From NCBI GenBank assembly GCA_963736525.1, contig CAVTPF010000016.1, positions 124,001 to 188,000 of the forward strand: a stretch of DNA of 64,000 nucleotides. The letters are read 5' to 3'. Both the position numbers and the translations under genes were made by a program. This document shows, piece by piece, positions 51,546 to 59,357 of this stretch. A model generated the notes under the pieces. That model made no database searches, was not told the DNA's origin, and was given only the letters and a program-made list of their open reading frames with translations. The stretch comes from Bog-473 sp963736525. GTDB taxonomy: Bacteria; Actinomycetota; Acidimicrobiia; Acidimicrobiales; RAAP-2. Position 1 is the stretch's first letter. Every line of letters begins with the position of its first letter.

Positions 51546-51785
51546 ATGAAGGAGCTGGCGTTCGTGTCGGGAGAGCTGCCTTCGGAAGCACTCGACCGCT
51601 TTTGGCGGTTGATGGAGGCGTACAAGTTCGAAGAAGCGATCCTTGAAGTAGAGAAGGTTGCGGTGACAAACCGTCTCGGGGGGATGTTCTGGGTGGAGCT
51701 TGCTGCTGCTGCGGATTCTCAAGGAATGACGACGGAAGCGGCGCGATACCTGGAGCGGTCGGAGGTCCGAGTCCGAGACTGGTGA
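51546..51785 (+). CDS. Small hypothetical protein
   Basis: A 79-aa helical, acidic protein (LPSEALDRFWRLMEAYKFEE and AVTNRLGGMFWVELAAAADS). The pairs of helices resemble a single TPR-like unit, but this is weak. The ATG at 51546 is chosen; a GTG at 51513 would add 11 residues. It is followed 15 bp after the stop by a repeat with the end CCGGCGTTCGGGGAC, which suggests a gene cassette. Confidence 0.5.
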   Translation: MKELAFVSGELPSEALDRFWRLMEAYKFEEAILEVEKVAVTNRLGGMFWVELAAAADSQGMTTEAARYLERSEVRVRDW

Positions 51786-51892
51786 CGATAGGGGCAGATC
51801 CGGCGTTCGGGGACACCCTTCCATTGGTCAGCGCCCGAACGAATGACGCTCTCACCCAGCTCGGCTTCAGAGGGCGGTTCTCGATGCTTCAT

Positions 51893-52696
51893 TTATTTCT
51901 GCGTTGTAACAACATTGGCTCGAACGACTTCCAGTAGCGTCTCGTAGGCCCCAGTCCTCGGGTTCTCAATCGAAGTGAATACTCCAACGCAAATCGGCCA
52001 TGTCTCCGGCCTGGGTGACTCAACTGCAACCAGGTAGCTGTAAGGAATGGCGGGAATCACTTCAGTTTGAGCAATCGCAACTTTGCAGGGTGCCCCTGGT
52101 TCGTCGTCACCATAAATTAATTTTTCGAGGGACGTGCGACAGATCTTTAGGTAGTTGTCAAGAGGCAGAAGGCCGCACGATTCCAGGGCCCACACATTGA
52201 TCCCGGTTACTGCTCTTGCATTGCCAGAATTCATCACGGTTGCCCGTAGCTCGAACCGACACCCTTCGACGTGGATGACGTCGCCATCGTGAAGATCATG
52301 CACTGCTCCGTCCACACCCTTGATCGATGCGTGTAACTCAAGCTTTGGTCTTGCCAACAAGGTTCGGAACGTCGGCAGGGTCAGTTCGACAGTCAATATT
52401 GCGGCTAGAAACGCCAGAAATGCTAGAGCAGCAATAAGGCCAGAGAATATCTCGGTCGCTACGATGGCCGACTGGGTCCAAGCGAAACCAAATAGGCACA
52501 GAAACGCCAGTCCTGTACCAACGATCACCCATCGCAAGTTCCCGGAATTGCCCCAAATGGCCTTCCATGCATGCGACCACGACTGTTCGGTCTCAGGGTC
52601 GTCACCCGTAGTGATTGCTGCCGCCGATCCAGGAATCCCAAGTCGATCTGTGAAGGCATCTAACTCATCCCAATCTTGTGAGGAGGTCTCATCCAT
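51893..52696 (-). CDS. Membrane protein with two transmembrane helices and a C-terminal soluble domain
   Basis: A 267-aa protein. Residues about 55-75 (WVIVGTGLAFLCLFGFAW) and 83-105 (IFSGLIAALAFLAFLAAILT) are membrane helices. The C-terminal part (about 115-267) is rich in beta strands (KLELHASIKGVDGAVHDLHD, VEGCRFELRATVMNSG) and resembles an immunoglobulin-like or C2-like domain that faces the cytoplasm if both termini are inside. Its base composition is less GC-rich than that of the left half of the window, which suggests acquisition from elsewhere. The function is unknown. Confidence 0.75.
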   Translation of the reverse strand: MDETSSQDWDELDAFTDRLGIPGSAAAITTGDDPETEQSWSHAWKAIWGNSGNLRWVIVGTGLAFLCLFGFAWTQSAIVATEIFSGLIAALAFLAFLAAILTVELTLPTFRTLLARPKLELHASIKGVDGAVHDLHDGDVIHVEGCRFELRATVMNSGNARAVTGINVWALESCGLLPLDNYLKICRTSLEKLIYGDDEPGAPCKVAIAQTEVIPAIPYSYLVAVESPRPETWPICVGVFTSIENPRTGAYETLLEVVRANVVTTQK

Positions 52697-52871
52697 CTGG
52701 GGTCACCCTTCTTCGCCGGTCGCAGAGCCCCACAAGCTCGACCGCGGTGAAGTTAGCGTATCGATATTGGGCTGATTCTGCTTAAAGGGATCGGAATCAT
52801 GTTTTGCTGAATGAAGGCTCCGCTCACCTTCCGGTCTGTCCGCTATAACCGGCGATAGGGGCAGGCGGGGC

Positions 52872-53148
52872 CTACCCGTCGAATCTCCAAACGTCGGTCT
52901 TCCCGCAGGCCGGACAAACAAACTTAAGCCTGCCTGTGCGCACGACCTCATCCGGGTCTGGATGACCGGGGACTTGCATGGCCGCACTTACTACTGAACA
53001 CCACCCCGGCCACGGAGCATCAAAAGACTCGCCCTCTTGCTCTTTCAGAAGCTCGTCGTCTTCGTCCTCCGGGTACGGCGTGCCGTCATCTCGCAACATG
53101 GGCTCATAGGGTCCGAACCCCAGGTACTGGTTCCGTGCTCGCATGGCC
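52872..53148 (-). pseudogene. 3' part of a zinc-ribbon gene interrupted by the IS3-family element
   Basis: This fragment encodes EAMRARNQYLGFGPYEPMLR, an acidic middle, and a C-terminal zinc ribbon (FVCPACGKTDVWRFDG). Removing the IS3 element and one copy of the 3-bp target duplication joins it in frame to the segment 54437-54570. The rebuilt gene is 411 bp, encoding 136 aa. The ATG at 53144 could still start a shorter 90-aa protein. The function is unknown. Confidence 0.7.
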
Positions 53149-53195
53149 TCGTGACCATCCCCCCGTTGGCCGGACACCTCGAATAGGAGGTAGTC

Positions 53196-53516
53196 ATGCC
53201 AACGGTGACAGAGCAGAAGCCTGAGCCGACCAGGCGTCGGGGCAGGTATCCCAAGGAGTTCCGTCGAGACGCGGCGTCCCTGGTCATCGACCAGCACCGC
53301 ACGATCGCCGACGTGGCCAAAGAGCTCGACGTCGTCGAACAGACGCTGGGCAACTGGGTCCGCCAAGAACGGATCGACCGCGGCGAGCGCGAGGGAACGA
53401 CCACCGAGATGCGCGAGGAAAACGCCAGGCTGCGCAAGGAGGTGAAGCGCCTGACCATGGAGCGCGACCTGCTCAAACGAAGTGTGGCCTTCTGGGTGAA
53501 GGAGTTGGACCGGTGA
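53196..53516 (+). CDS. IS3-family OrfA (HTH transposase subunit)
   Basis: A 106-aa protein with the HTH_Tnp_1 pattern (RRGRYPKEFRRDAASLVIDQ, then TIADVAKELDVVEQTLGNW) and a leucine-zipper-like helix (TEMREENARLRKEVKRLTME). It binds the element's ends and pairs with OrfB. The ATG at 53196 follows GGAGG. Its stop overlaps the OrfB GTG by 4 bp. Confidence 0.92.
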   Translation: MPTVTEQKPEPTRRRGRYPKEFRRDAASLVIDQHRTIADVAKELDVVEQTLGNWVRQERIDRGEREGTTTEMREENARLRKEVKRLTMERDLLKRSVAFWVKELDR

Positions 53517-54406
53517 GCCGCTACCGGCACGTCTCTGCCATGAAGGCCGAAGGGTTCCCGATCGAGGCGGCCTGTGAAGCGGCCGAGGTCTCCACCTCGG
53601 CCTATTACGACTGGCTGGCCCGCTCGGGAGGGCCGAGCGACGCCGAGTGGGACGAGGCCCACCTCGTCGACGAGATGCTCGAGATCCACGCCGGGCTCGA
53701 CGACACCTACGGCAGCCCGCGCATGACCGACGAGCTGAAGCGACGCGGCTACGACGTGAACCACAAGCGAGTCGAGCGCCTGATGGCCATCTAGGGCATC
53801 GTGGCCACCGACGGCCGGCGCAAGAAGGTCCGCACGACCATTCCCGATGTCTCGGCGCCGCCGCTGCCCGACCTGGTGCAGAGGGACTTCAGCGTCGGCG
53901 AGCCCGCCAAGCGCTCCTGTGGCGACATCACCTATATCCCGACGGGCGAGGGCTGGCTCTATCTGGCCGACGTCTTGGATCTCGGCAGCCGCCGGGTCGT
54001 GGGCTACGCCATGGCCGAACACATGCGATCCGAGCTCGTCGAGAATGCCCTTGAGATGGCCGCGCTCACCCGAGGCGGCGACGTAGCTGGCATGGTCTTC
54101 CACCACGACCGCGGCGCCCAATACATGGGCCGCGACTTTCGGGCGGTGTGCGAGAAGCACGAAGTCGTCCAGTCCGTCGGGCGCATTGGCTCGAGTCAGG
54201 ACAACGCGGTCGCCGAAAGCTTCTGGGCCACCTTGAAGCGCGAGCTCGTCTCTCGCCGCCGCTTCGCGACGAGACCCGAAGCTCGTCGGGCGATCATCGC
54301 CTGGATCAATCACTACAACGTCAGGCGGCTGCACTCGTCCATCGGCAACGTCACGCCAATCGAGTGGGAACTACGCTACGCACACCGCGACCAGCTGGCC
54401 GCATAA
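53513..54406 (+). pseudogene. IS3-family OrfB (DDE transposase) with an in-frame stop
   Basis: The full frame would give 297 aa. Its N-terminal HTH_21 part (TYGSPRMTDELKRRGYDVNH) is followed by a TAG at 53792-53794 and then the DDE core: the first aspartate in CGDITYIPTGEGWLYLADVL, the second in MVFHHDRGAQYMG, and the glutamate in GSSQDNAVAESFWATLKREL. The TAG interrupts an otherwise intact reading frame, so it is a recent point mutation. A re-start at the GTG at 53801 would give the catalytic part alone. Confidence 0.88.
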
Positions 54407-54436
54407 GCACGTGTCCGGTTCACGGGGGGAAGGCCA

Positions 54437-54570
54437 TCGTTTGTGCTTGTTGCCTCCGTTTCCCAGACCTTGACAGCTCCTTCCACCCTGGCCATGACCC
54501 GGTTCTTTTCGCTAGTTGCGGGAAAGAAATCGTCGAAACCGTCTCCCCGCCACAGCTCCCATCGTCGCAT
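54437..54570 (-). pseudogene. 5' part of the zinc-ribbon gene split by the IS3 element
   Basis: From the ATG at 54570 this fragment encodes MRRWELWRGDGFDDFFPATS and about 24 more residues ending TEATSTN, then runs into the IS3 right end. It joins in frame with 53148-52872 when the insertion is removed: the split codon becomes GAG and reading continues EAMRARNQ. This shows that the insertion postdates the gene and that neither half has drifted out of frame. Confidence 0.7.
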
Positions 54571-54610
54571 CAGTACAGGATCTCATGTAGCTCGAATCGC
54601 AGCTCTGAAC

Positions 54611-54628
54611 CGGCGTTCGGGGACGCCG
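54611..54628. repeat. Small hairpin with the cassette-repeat core
   Basis: CGGCG (54611-54615) and CGCCG (54624-54628) flank TTCGGGGA. It lies between two small genes on the minus strand and shares the CGGCGTTCGGGGAC core with copies at 51800 and 54941. Confidence 0.45.
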
Positions 54629-54651
54629 AATGAGCAATGCTCTTCGCGGGA

Positions 54652-54870
54652 CTAACTCGATGGCGTAGGCGGTTCCGAGCTTCGCGTGAGGCGTTCGTAG
54701 GCCGGTTTGAGCCACGCCAGTTCTCCCTCGGCCCGAGCTGCTCGCGCCCTGGCCCTCGATGTAGCGATCGCCAGCCAAACGAAAACACCCAGGAATAGAG
54801 CGACGACCACCGCGCCTAAGGCGGTTCTGCTGGTACTGGAACTACACGTGACTGCCAAGACTCCGATCAT
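54652..54870 (-). CDS. Small single-pass membrane protein
   Basis: A 72-aa protein from the ATG at 54870. Residues 17-35 (ALGAVVVALFLGVFVWLAIA) form one membrane helix, followed by a basic, helical cytoplasmic tail (SRARARAARAEGELAWLKPA). No family is recognised. It lies between cassette-type repeats at 54611 and 54910, as expected of a one-gene cassette on the minus strand. Confidence 0.6.
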   Translation of the reverse strand: MIGVLAVTCSSSTSRTALGAVVVALFLGVFVWLAIATSRARARAARAEGELAWLKPAYERLTRSSEPPTPSS

Positions 54871-54909
54871 GTCGACATACCCTGCCACATCCCTAGCCGG
54901 ATACGGCTT

Positions 54910-54954
54910 GTCCCCGATGTGCCGAACTGTCCTACCGTCCCGGCGTTCGGGGAC
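54910..54954. repeat. attC-like inverted repeat, copy F
   Basis: The outer arms GTCCCCGA (54910-54917) and TCGGGGAC (54947-54954) are perfectly complementary, and the inner arms GCCG (54921-54924) and CGGC (54941-54944) also pair. The 45-bp element with two nested arm pairs and unequal spacers resembles the architecture of integron attC sites, though the canonical RYYYAAC/GTTRRRY ends are not exact. Confidence 0.5.
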
Positions 54955-55054
54955 GCTCCTTGCTCTCCACTTTTTCGGGGCCGGGATATGACGAGGCACT
55001 GCCGCGGCGAGCCCGTAACCGGAACGGGAAGAGGAGGAGGGTTGATGCTTGCTA

Positions 55055-55454
55055 TCAAGCCGGTTGCGTTCTCTCAGGATTGGCTTCGACGCCGAGTCCT
55101 CCTCCGATGTCTGTGGTGAGGTCGCGACGGGTTGGCGCGGGTGCGGGTGGCCCCCCGAGGCTGTCGTCGGTCCGAGCCGATTCACCCATCGTGCGGCTTT
55201 GACTAACCGCCTGCCCGGCAGCTTCGGCCGCTTCTTCCGCAAGTAGCTGCCGCATACCCACAATCTGTTGCAGGCCCGCATCGGTTTCTGCAACCACCTC
55301 CGAAACCATCGCCCTCGCCGCAGCGCTGTCCATTCCCTCGAGCTGTGTACCCGCGTCGGGGCTCGACAGCCATTGGCGCATCGTGGCAAGTGATGCTCGG
55401 ATGAACAGGACCTTGTCAGCCTCGCTGTAGTCAGGATCGCTGGGCGAGGCAATG
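55055..55454 (-). pseudogene. 5'-truncated helical protein gene
   Basis: The frame reads SPSDPDYSEADKVLFIRASL at its upstream edge, then a helical alanine- and glutamate-rich protein (SEVVAETDAGLQQIVGMRQL, LLAEEAAEAAGQAVSQS). Coding character extends past the first ATG (55381) up to about 55454, where the sequence changes abruptly into a transposase fragment on the other strand. The beginning of the gene is thus lost. A shortened 108-aa protein from 55381 is possible. The function is unknown. Confidence 0.55.
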
Positions 55455-55459
55455 CCCGG

Positions 55460-55904
55460 GAACAGGGGTCGACCGATGTTGCTCTCGAACCCGGAGGCGA
55501 AGGAGATCAGGCGGCCAACGATGGCGGCCGAGCACGCTCGGCATATCGACCCGACACCCGCCCAGCGCTACTACCGGCTCGTCATGGTCGAGGGCAAGCA
55601 CCACAACTCGGCGCTCTGCTCCGTCTCGGCCGTCCTCATCACTCGGATCGCCGCCTGCTGGCGCGAGGGAGAGCTCTATCAACTCCGAGATGAAGATGGC
55701 GAAGCGATCACCGAGGCCGAAGGCAAGGCTGCGTGTGCGGACCGCTTCAAGATCGACCCCAAGGTCCGGGCCGCCCGTCGCCGGAACACCCCGGCCAAAG
55801 TCCTCAAGAACAGGGTGGCGGGTCGAGGCAGAAAGGAGTCGGCCCAGAAGGTCGCTCCGGCCACCGACCCGCCACGAGAAGAAGCTAGCGAAAACGTTGC
55901 CTGA
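55460..55904 (+). pseudogene. C-terminal fragment of an IS110/IS116-like transposase
   Basis: About 145 residues match the tail of a transposase: DPTPAQRYYRLVMVEGKHHN, ALCSVSAVLITRIAACWREG, and YQLRDEDGEAITEAEGKAAC. The catalytic N-terminal domain is absent; the sequence begins at the junction with the truncated gene at about 55455. It is not a copy of the intact IS110 transposase at 47242. It is a remnant left by an insertion and deletion. Confidence 0.65.
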
Positions 55905-56000
55905 GGGGCTTGACTGCCGTTAGGAACTCACCCTGCGTCAAGCTGTTGACGGTGATTGTGACGGGGCACTCGGGGTCATCGTGCCGTGCCCTAGCGCTTG

Positions 56001-58247
56001 TTAGCTCGCCGTCCCGTTGCTCACTGTTATATCAATCCCTGGGCTCGTGGCCATCGTTCCGCCCACTTCGGTGGCAACGCTCTGGAGCGTGTAGGAACCG
56101 TCTGGAACGCTGGTCGTGTCCCACTTCGCAATCCACCCGTAGAGGGTCGGGGTCGCGGTTCCTACCACCTGGTTCGACAGTGATCCGCCGGTCACTTCGA
56201 ACTGCACGCCCGTCACGTCGCTGGTTCCAGACGCCGCCGCATCGAGAACAGTCGATCCGCTCACAGTCGCCCCATCCGAAGGCACGAGCACCTCAGTTTG
56301 GAGGGGAAGGTTGTCGACCGTGATGCTGACACCAGGACTCGTGCCGGTAACGCCGCCGGCGTAGGAGGCGACGCTGTTGAGGGTGTAGGTGCCGTTGGGC
56401 ACGGTCGTGGTGTCCCAGCCCGCCAGCCAGCCGACGACGGTCGGCGTCGCGGTGGCAATCACGGAGGCGCTCAGGCTTCCCCCAGTGACTTCGTATTGGA
56501 CCTGGCTCACCCCAGCCGAAGCGCTGGCATCGAGCCACACGTCACCCGACACGGTGGCACCGTTCGACGGCAGCGCAACGGTGGTCGTCGGAGGCGGATT
56601 GTTGACCGTCACGGTGATGGGCGCACTCGTCCTGCTGAAGCCCTCCACGTCGGTGGCGACGCTCTGGAGCGTGTAGGTGCCGTTGGGCACCGTGGTGGTG
56701 TCCCAGCTACCGATCCAGCCGAAGTAGGTGGGCGTGGAGCCGGAGATCACCTGGTCGTTCAGCGTCCCGCCGGTGATCTCGAAGGAAACCGACTTGATGC
56801 CCGCGAGACTCGAAGCCGATGCATCGAGGTACTGGGCTCCAGAGAGGGTCGCCCCGTTGGAGGGGAGCAGGACGGCAGTCGTGGGCGGCTGATTGTTCAC
56901 GGTGATCGTGATGGGCGCACTCGTCGTGCTGAAGCCCTCCACGTCGGTGGCCACGCTCTGGAGCGTGTAGGTGCCGTTGGGCACCGTGGTGGTGTCCCAG
57001 CTACCGATCCAGCCGAAGTAGGTGGGCGTGGAGCCGGAGATCACCTGGTCGTTCAGCGTCCCGCCGGTGAGGACGTAATTGACCTGGGTCACTCCGACGT
57101 TGTCAGAAGCGGCCGCATCCAGATAGAGGCTGCCCGCCAAGGTGGCTCCATTCGACGGGAGGGCCACCGTCGTCGTCGGGGGTGTCAGGGGCATGACCGC
57201 TCCTTCGCCCGACGTATCGGAGCCGACCGCCTCGCAGGTCGTGAAGCATCCCACCGCGGCGATGGAGATTGGAGGGGTGGATGTGGCTCCTGAGCTGAGG
57301 TTGAGGATCGAATTGCCAGACAGGGCACTGCAGCCTGTGCCACTCGGGCAGAAGACTGTGTTCAAATCTGTGGTCCCCGGCACAAACTGCGCCCCCTGTA
57401 AACCACTCGACCTTATGCCTTCATCGGCTCCGGTCGTCGTCTCAGCAGAGCCGACCGCGATGCAGTCATCACCGGGGCCGGGGCAGGTCACACTGGTGAG
57501 CACGCCCTCCGGCGTTCCCGAGACGTTGTACTCGTAGCCCTCCTCGTAAGGCAGTGGGACGACGAAGCCCGTATCGTTGCAGTCGATGCAGGGCCCAAGC
57601 CCCACTGCATTGCAGATGCCGGTACTCGAGCAGGCCACGCTATAGAGGTCGCCATCCGTGATCTGGACAGGGCCGAGCAGGCTGCCGTTCTCTGCGTCTA
57701 TGGTGGTGACTCCTCTCCCTCCTCCGACCGCAAAGCACACGGGCACGATCGCCCCCGTGTTGGCTGAGCAGGCGATGGCGCTGCCACCCGCTCCCGCCAC
57801 GGCAGTTCCGGGGACGCCGTTGGTGATGGGCACTACCTCAGCCCCGACAGCAACGCAGGTGGTGGTGCTGATGCAGGCCACGGCGCGAAGGGGCACTCCC
57901 GGGACCAATTCTGGGCTTCCCGGAACACCGTTGCTGATGGGGACCACGACACCGTCGCCCGAGGGGGAGCTGCCCACGGCGAAGCAGGTGGTGGCGCTTG
58001 GGCACGCCACACCGTTGAGGTCCGTCGTTCCTGAGATCGCTTGAACGACCGTTGCCGAAGCAGGCGTGGCGACAATCGCGGCTGAGAGCGGCATCACCGA
58101 TGCGAGCACGAGAACCGCGAGACGGGGGCGAAGCCGCCCTCTTCGTGCTCGCAGTGGACGGGCAGGCTCAGTTCGCACGATTCGAGTGCGAATCCTCGCG
58201 AATCTCCTCGGGTCTTCGAACGACGTGGAGTCCCAGATGGTGTCCAT
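56001..58247 (-). CDS. Large secreted protein: Cys-rich propeller-like repeats plus four Ig-like repeats
   Basis: A 748-aa exported protein. A long basic N-region precedes a signal peptide (LAVLVLASVMPLSAAIVATP). Residues about 70-355 contain repeated VACPSATTCFAVG-type units, each with a C...C pair, which suggest a beta-propeller. Residues about 360-745 are four tandem domains of about 96 aa, each with LPSNGATL-type openings, a YFGWIGSWDTTTVPNGTYTL-type core and a closing ITVNN-type strand. Two of these domains are almost identical at the DNA level. It probably binds or adheres to a surface or polymer. No anchor motif is seen at the C-terminus. Confidence 0.85.
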   Translation of the reverse strand: MDTIWDSTSFEDPRRFARIRTRIVRTEPARPLRARRGRLRPRLAVLVLASVMPLSAAIVATPASATVVQAISGTTDLNGVACPSATTCFAVGSSPSGDGVVVPISNGVPGSPELVPGVPLRAVACISTTTCVAVGAEVVPITNGVPGTAVAGAGGSAIACSANTGAIVPVCFAVGGGRGVTTIDAENGSLLGPVQITDGDLYSVACSSTGICNAVGLGPCIDCNDTGFVVPLPYEEGYEYNVSGTPEGVLTSVTCPGPGDDCIAVGSAETTTGADEGIRSSGLQGAQFVPGTTDLNTVFCPSGTGCSALSGNSILNLSSGATSTPPISIAAVGCFTTCEAVGSDTSGEGAVMPLTPPTTTVALPSNGATLAGSLYLDAAASDNVGVTQVNYVLTGGTLNDQVISGSTPTYFGWIGSWDTTTVPNGTYTLQSVATDVEGFSTTSAPITITVNNQPPTTAVLLPSNGATLSGAQYLDASASSLAGIKSVSFEITGGTLNDQVISGSTPTYFGWIGSWDTTTVPNGTYTLQSVATDVEGFSRTSAPITVTVNNPPPTTTVALPSNGATVSGDVWLDASASAGVSQVQYEVTGGSLSASVIATATPTVVGWLAGWDTTTVPNGTYTLNSVASYAGGVTGTSPGVSITVDNLPLQTEVLVPSDGATVSGSTVLDAAASGTSDVTGVQFEVTGGSLSNQVVGTATPTLYGWIAKWDTTSVPDGSYTLQSVATEVGGTMATSPGIDITVSNGTAS
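56616..57069 (-). repeat. Near-identical tandem domain repeat, 294-bp period
   Basis: Bases 56616-56775 and 56910-57069 are almost identical over 160 bp, offset by exactly 294 bp (98 codons). Both encode the core with GGTLNDQVISGSTPTYFGWI. The identity at silent positions shows recent duplication or gene conversion between Ig-like units. Confidence 0.8.
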
Positions 58248-58427
58248 CGGCCCCTCCGTGGCTGCGCAGCTTGACTCCAGTAAGTCTTGTGTTGCGCAGG
58301 AGGACGAGTAGAGGCCTTAGTCCCTTGTTGGGCCGCATCTCCTGTTGGTTATCGCACCGACCCGGCGGTCAAGGGCGGCTCAGCGGACCCGTGATGAGTA
58401 TCCCCATGGTGCCTGCATGGATTCGGA

Positions 58428-58457
58428 CTGGGGCACCCCAGCCCGGCGTTAGCGGAC
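58428..58457. repeat. Cassette-type inverted repeat, copy C
   Basis: A perfect hairpin CTGGGG-CA-CCCCAG (58428-58441) is followed by CCCGGCGTTAGCGGAC. The GTTAGC end is the closest of all copies to an integron core site. Confidence 0.45.
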
Positions 58458-58467
58458 ACTCCGGGTC

Positions 58468-58704
58468 CTAGTTGGGTGAAGCTCGCCGGCGGAACTCCCG
58501 CAGCCCCGTCAGCCCCTCCAGATGGTCCGGGCACGCCCACACGACCCACCAGCGGTCGCCTCTCGGTGATCGCCACCGCCCCGTCCACGCGGGTCTGTCG
58601 TCGCAGTGAGTGGCCTGCAGATTCCGGTCGTAGAGCATCCGCCAGCACCGTCCGGCCTCGGCGATGAAGCCGGGGGAGACGTCGCCGGGGCGAGGGACGG
58701 TCAT
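58468..58704 (-). CDS. Small Cys/Trp-rich protein, intact member of a local paralogue pair
   Basis: A 78-aa protein from the ATG at 58704. It contains IAEAGRCWRMLYDRNLQATH, RPAWTGRWRSPRGDRWWVVW and ACPDHLEGLTGLREF, with three cysteines and several tryptophans. A second copy at 60303-60526 shares the same pattern but is frameshifted. The Trp/Cys layout suggests a small DNA- or ligand-binding domain, but no family is recognised. Confidence 0.65.
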   Translation of the reverse strand: MTVPRPGDVSPGFIAEAGRCWRMLYDRNLQATHCDDRPAWTGRWRSPRGDRWWVVWACPDHLEGLTGLREFRRRASPN

Positions 58705-58775
58705 CCCTGAGTCGGCCGCCTGTCGGCGACCTGGCCCATGCACATCTGACAACGACGATCCTCTGGCGTCTGCGC

Positions 58776-58961
58776 CTACGGCCGGCGGGGGTTCCCGTAG
58801 CCGACATCGAGGCCGCACAATGTGAGCGCCCGCGCGACGTCGGTCAGGTGCCACAAGGCCGAGTCAGGCCCCGAGTCGTCGTCGCCCAGGAGGTGAAGGA
58901 GGACCCCTTCCGGCTCCATCTCGACCGACACGCCGGCCAGCGTAGGTCCAGGCCGCTCCAC
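58776..58961 (-). CDS. Small hypothetical protein
   Basis: A 61-aa protein from the GTG at 58961, with a strand-rich middle (VSVEMEPEGVLLHLLGDDDS) and a helix (ALWHLTDVARALTLCGLDVG). A longer form from 59003 is possible but would overlap the divergent gene. No family is recognised. Confidence 0.5.
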   Translation of the reverse strand: MERPGPTLAGVSVEMEPEGVLLHLLGDDDSGPDSALWHLTDVARALTLCGLDVGYGNPRRP

Positions 58962-58986
58962 ACCTGGCCCGTACCCTGACCTCCGC

Positions 58987-59301
58987 ATGAATCCGGTCCT
59001 CACCCGCTGGCTGATGACGCCGGCCGCCCCGGACCTGCCGTCGCTCGACGAGGCTCCTCGGCCGGCGGCCAGACCGCCCCGTAGTCGGCCTTCGATGGAC
59101 TACGAACGGACTGTCCGGCGAAACCTAACCTTGGGGGGCATGACGATAGAAGGCAACATGGTCACGTGCGATGGGCTGGGAGGGAACTGCCAGGAGTCGA
59201 TTCGCATCCAATCCGGCCCGCTAAAGAAGACCGAGACCGCGGCGAAGCGTCTGGGGTGGAAGTTTGTGGGCGAACGTGAGTACTGCCCACGCTGCGCCTA
59301 G
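58987..59301 (+). CDS. Small zinc-binding hypothetical protein
   Basis: The frame codes for up to 104 aa from the ATG at 58987. The confident part starts at the ATG at 59140: MTIEGNMVTCDGLGGNCQES, then KKTETAAKRLGWKFVGEREY and a final CPRC. The two cysteine pairs would bind zinc. The upstream 51 residues are proline- and arginine-rich and may not be translated. No family is recognised. Confidence 0.55.
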   Translation: MNPVLTRWLMTPAAPDLPSLDEAPRPAARPPRSRPSMDYERTVRRNLTLGGMTIEGNMVTCDGLGGNCQESIRIQSGPLKKTETAAKRLGWKFVGEREYCPRCA

Positions 59302-59357
59302 GGAGGTGGGCGGCGCAGCAACAAGCCCGTATCGAAGGGGCGTAGCCTTCGGAGGCG

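Larger units (their letters stand above)
53152..54436 (+). mobile_element. IS3-family insertion sequence, complete ends
   Basis: The element is 1285 bp. Its terminal inverted repeats are 26 bp long (53152-53177 and 54411-54436), begin with TG, and match at about 21 of 26 bases, including the blocks TCCCCCCGT and CCGGACAC. A 3-bp direct repeat TCG flanks it (53149-53151 and 54437-54439). It encodes OrfA and an OrfB with an in-frame TAG, so it has probably lost autonomous movement. Confidence 0.9.

Noticed and set aside
51190..51855. A 221-aa minus-strand protein and overlapping frames around 51.2-51.8 kb
   Set aside because: The frame runs through intergenic repeats and antisense of the small plus-strand gene, with no ribosome site.
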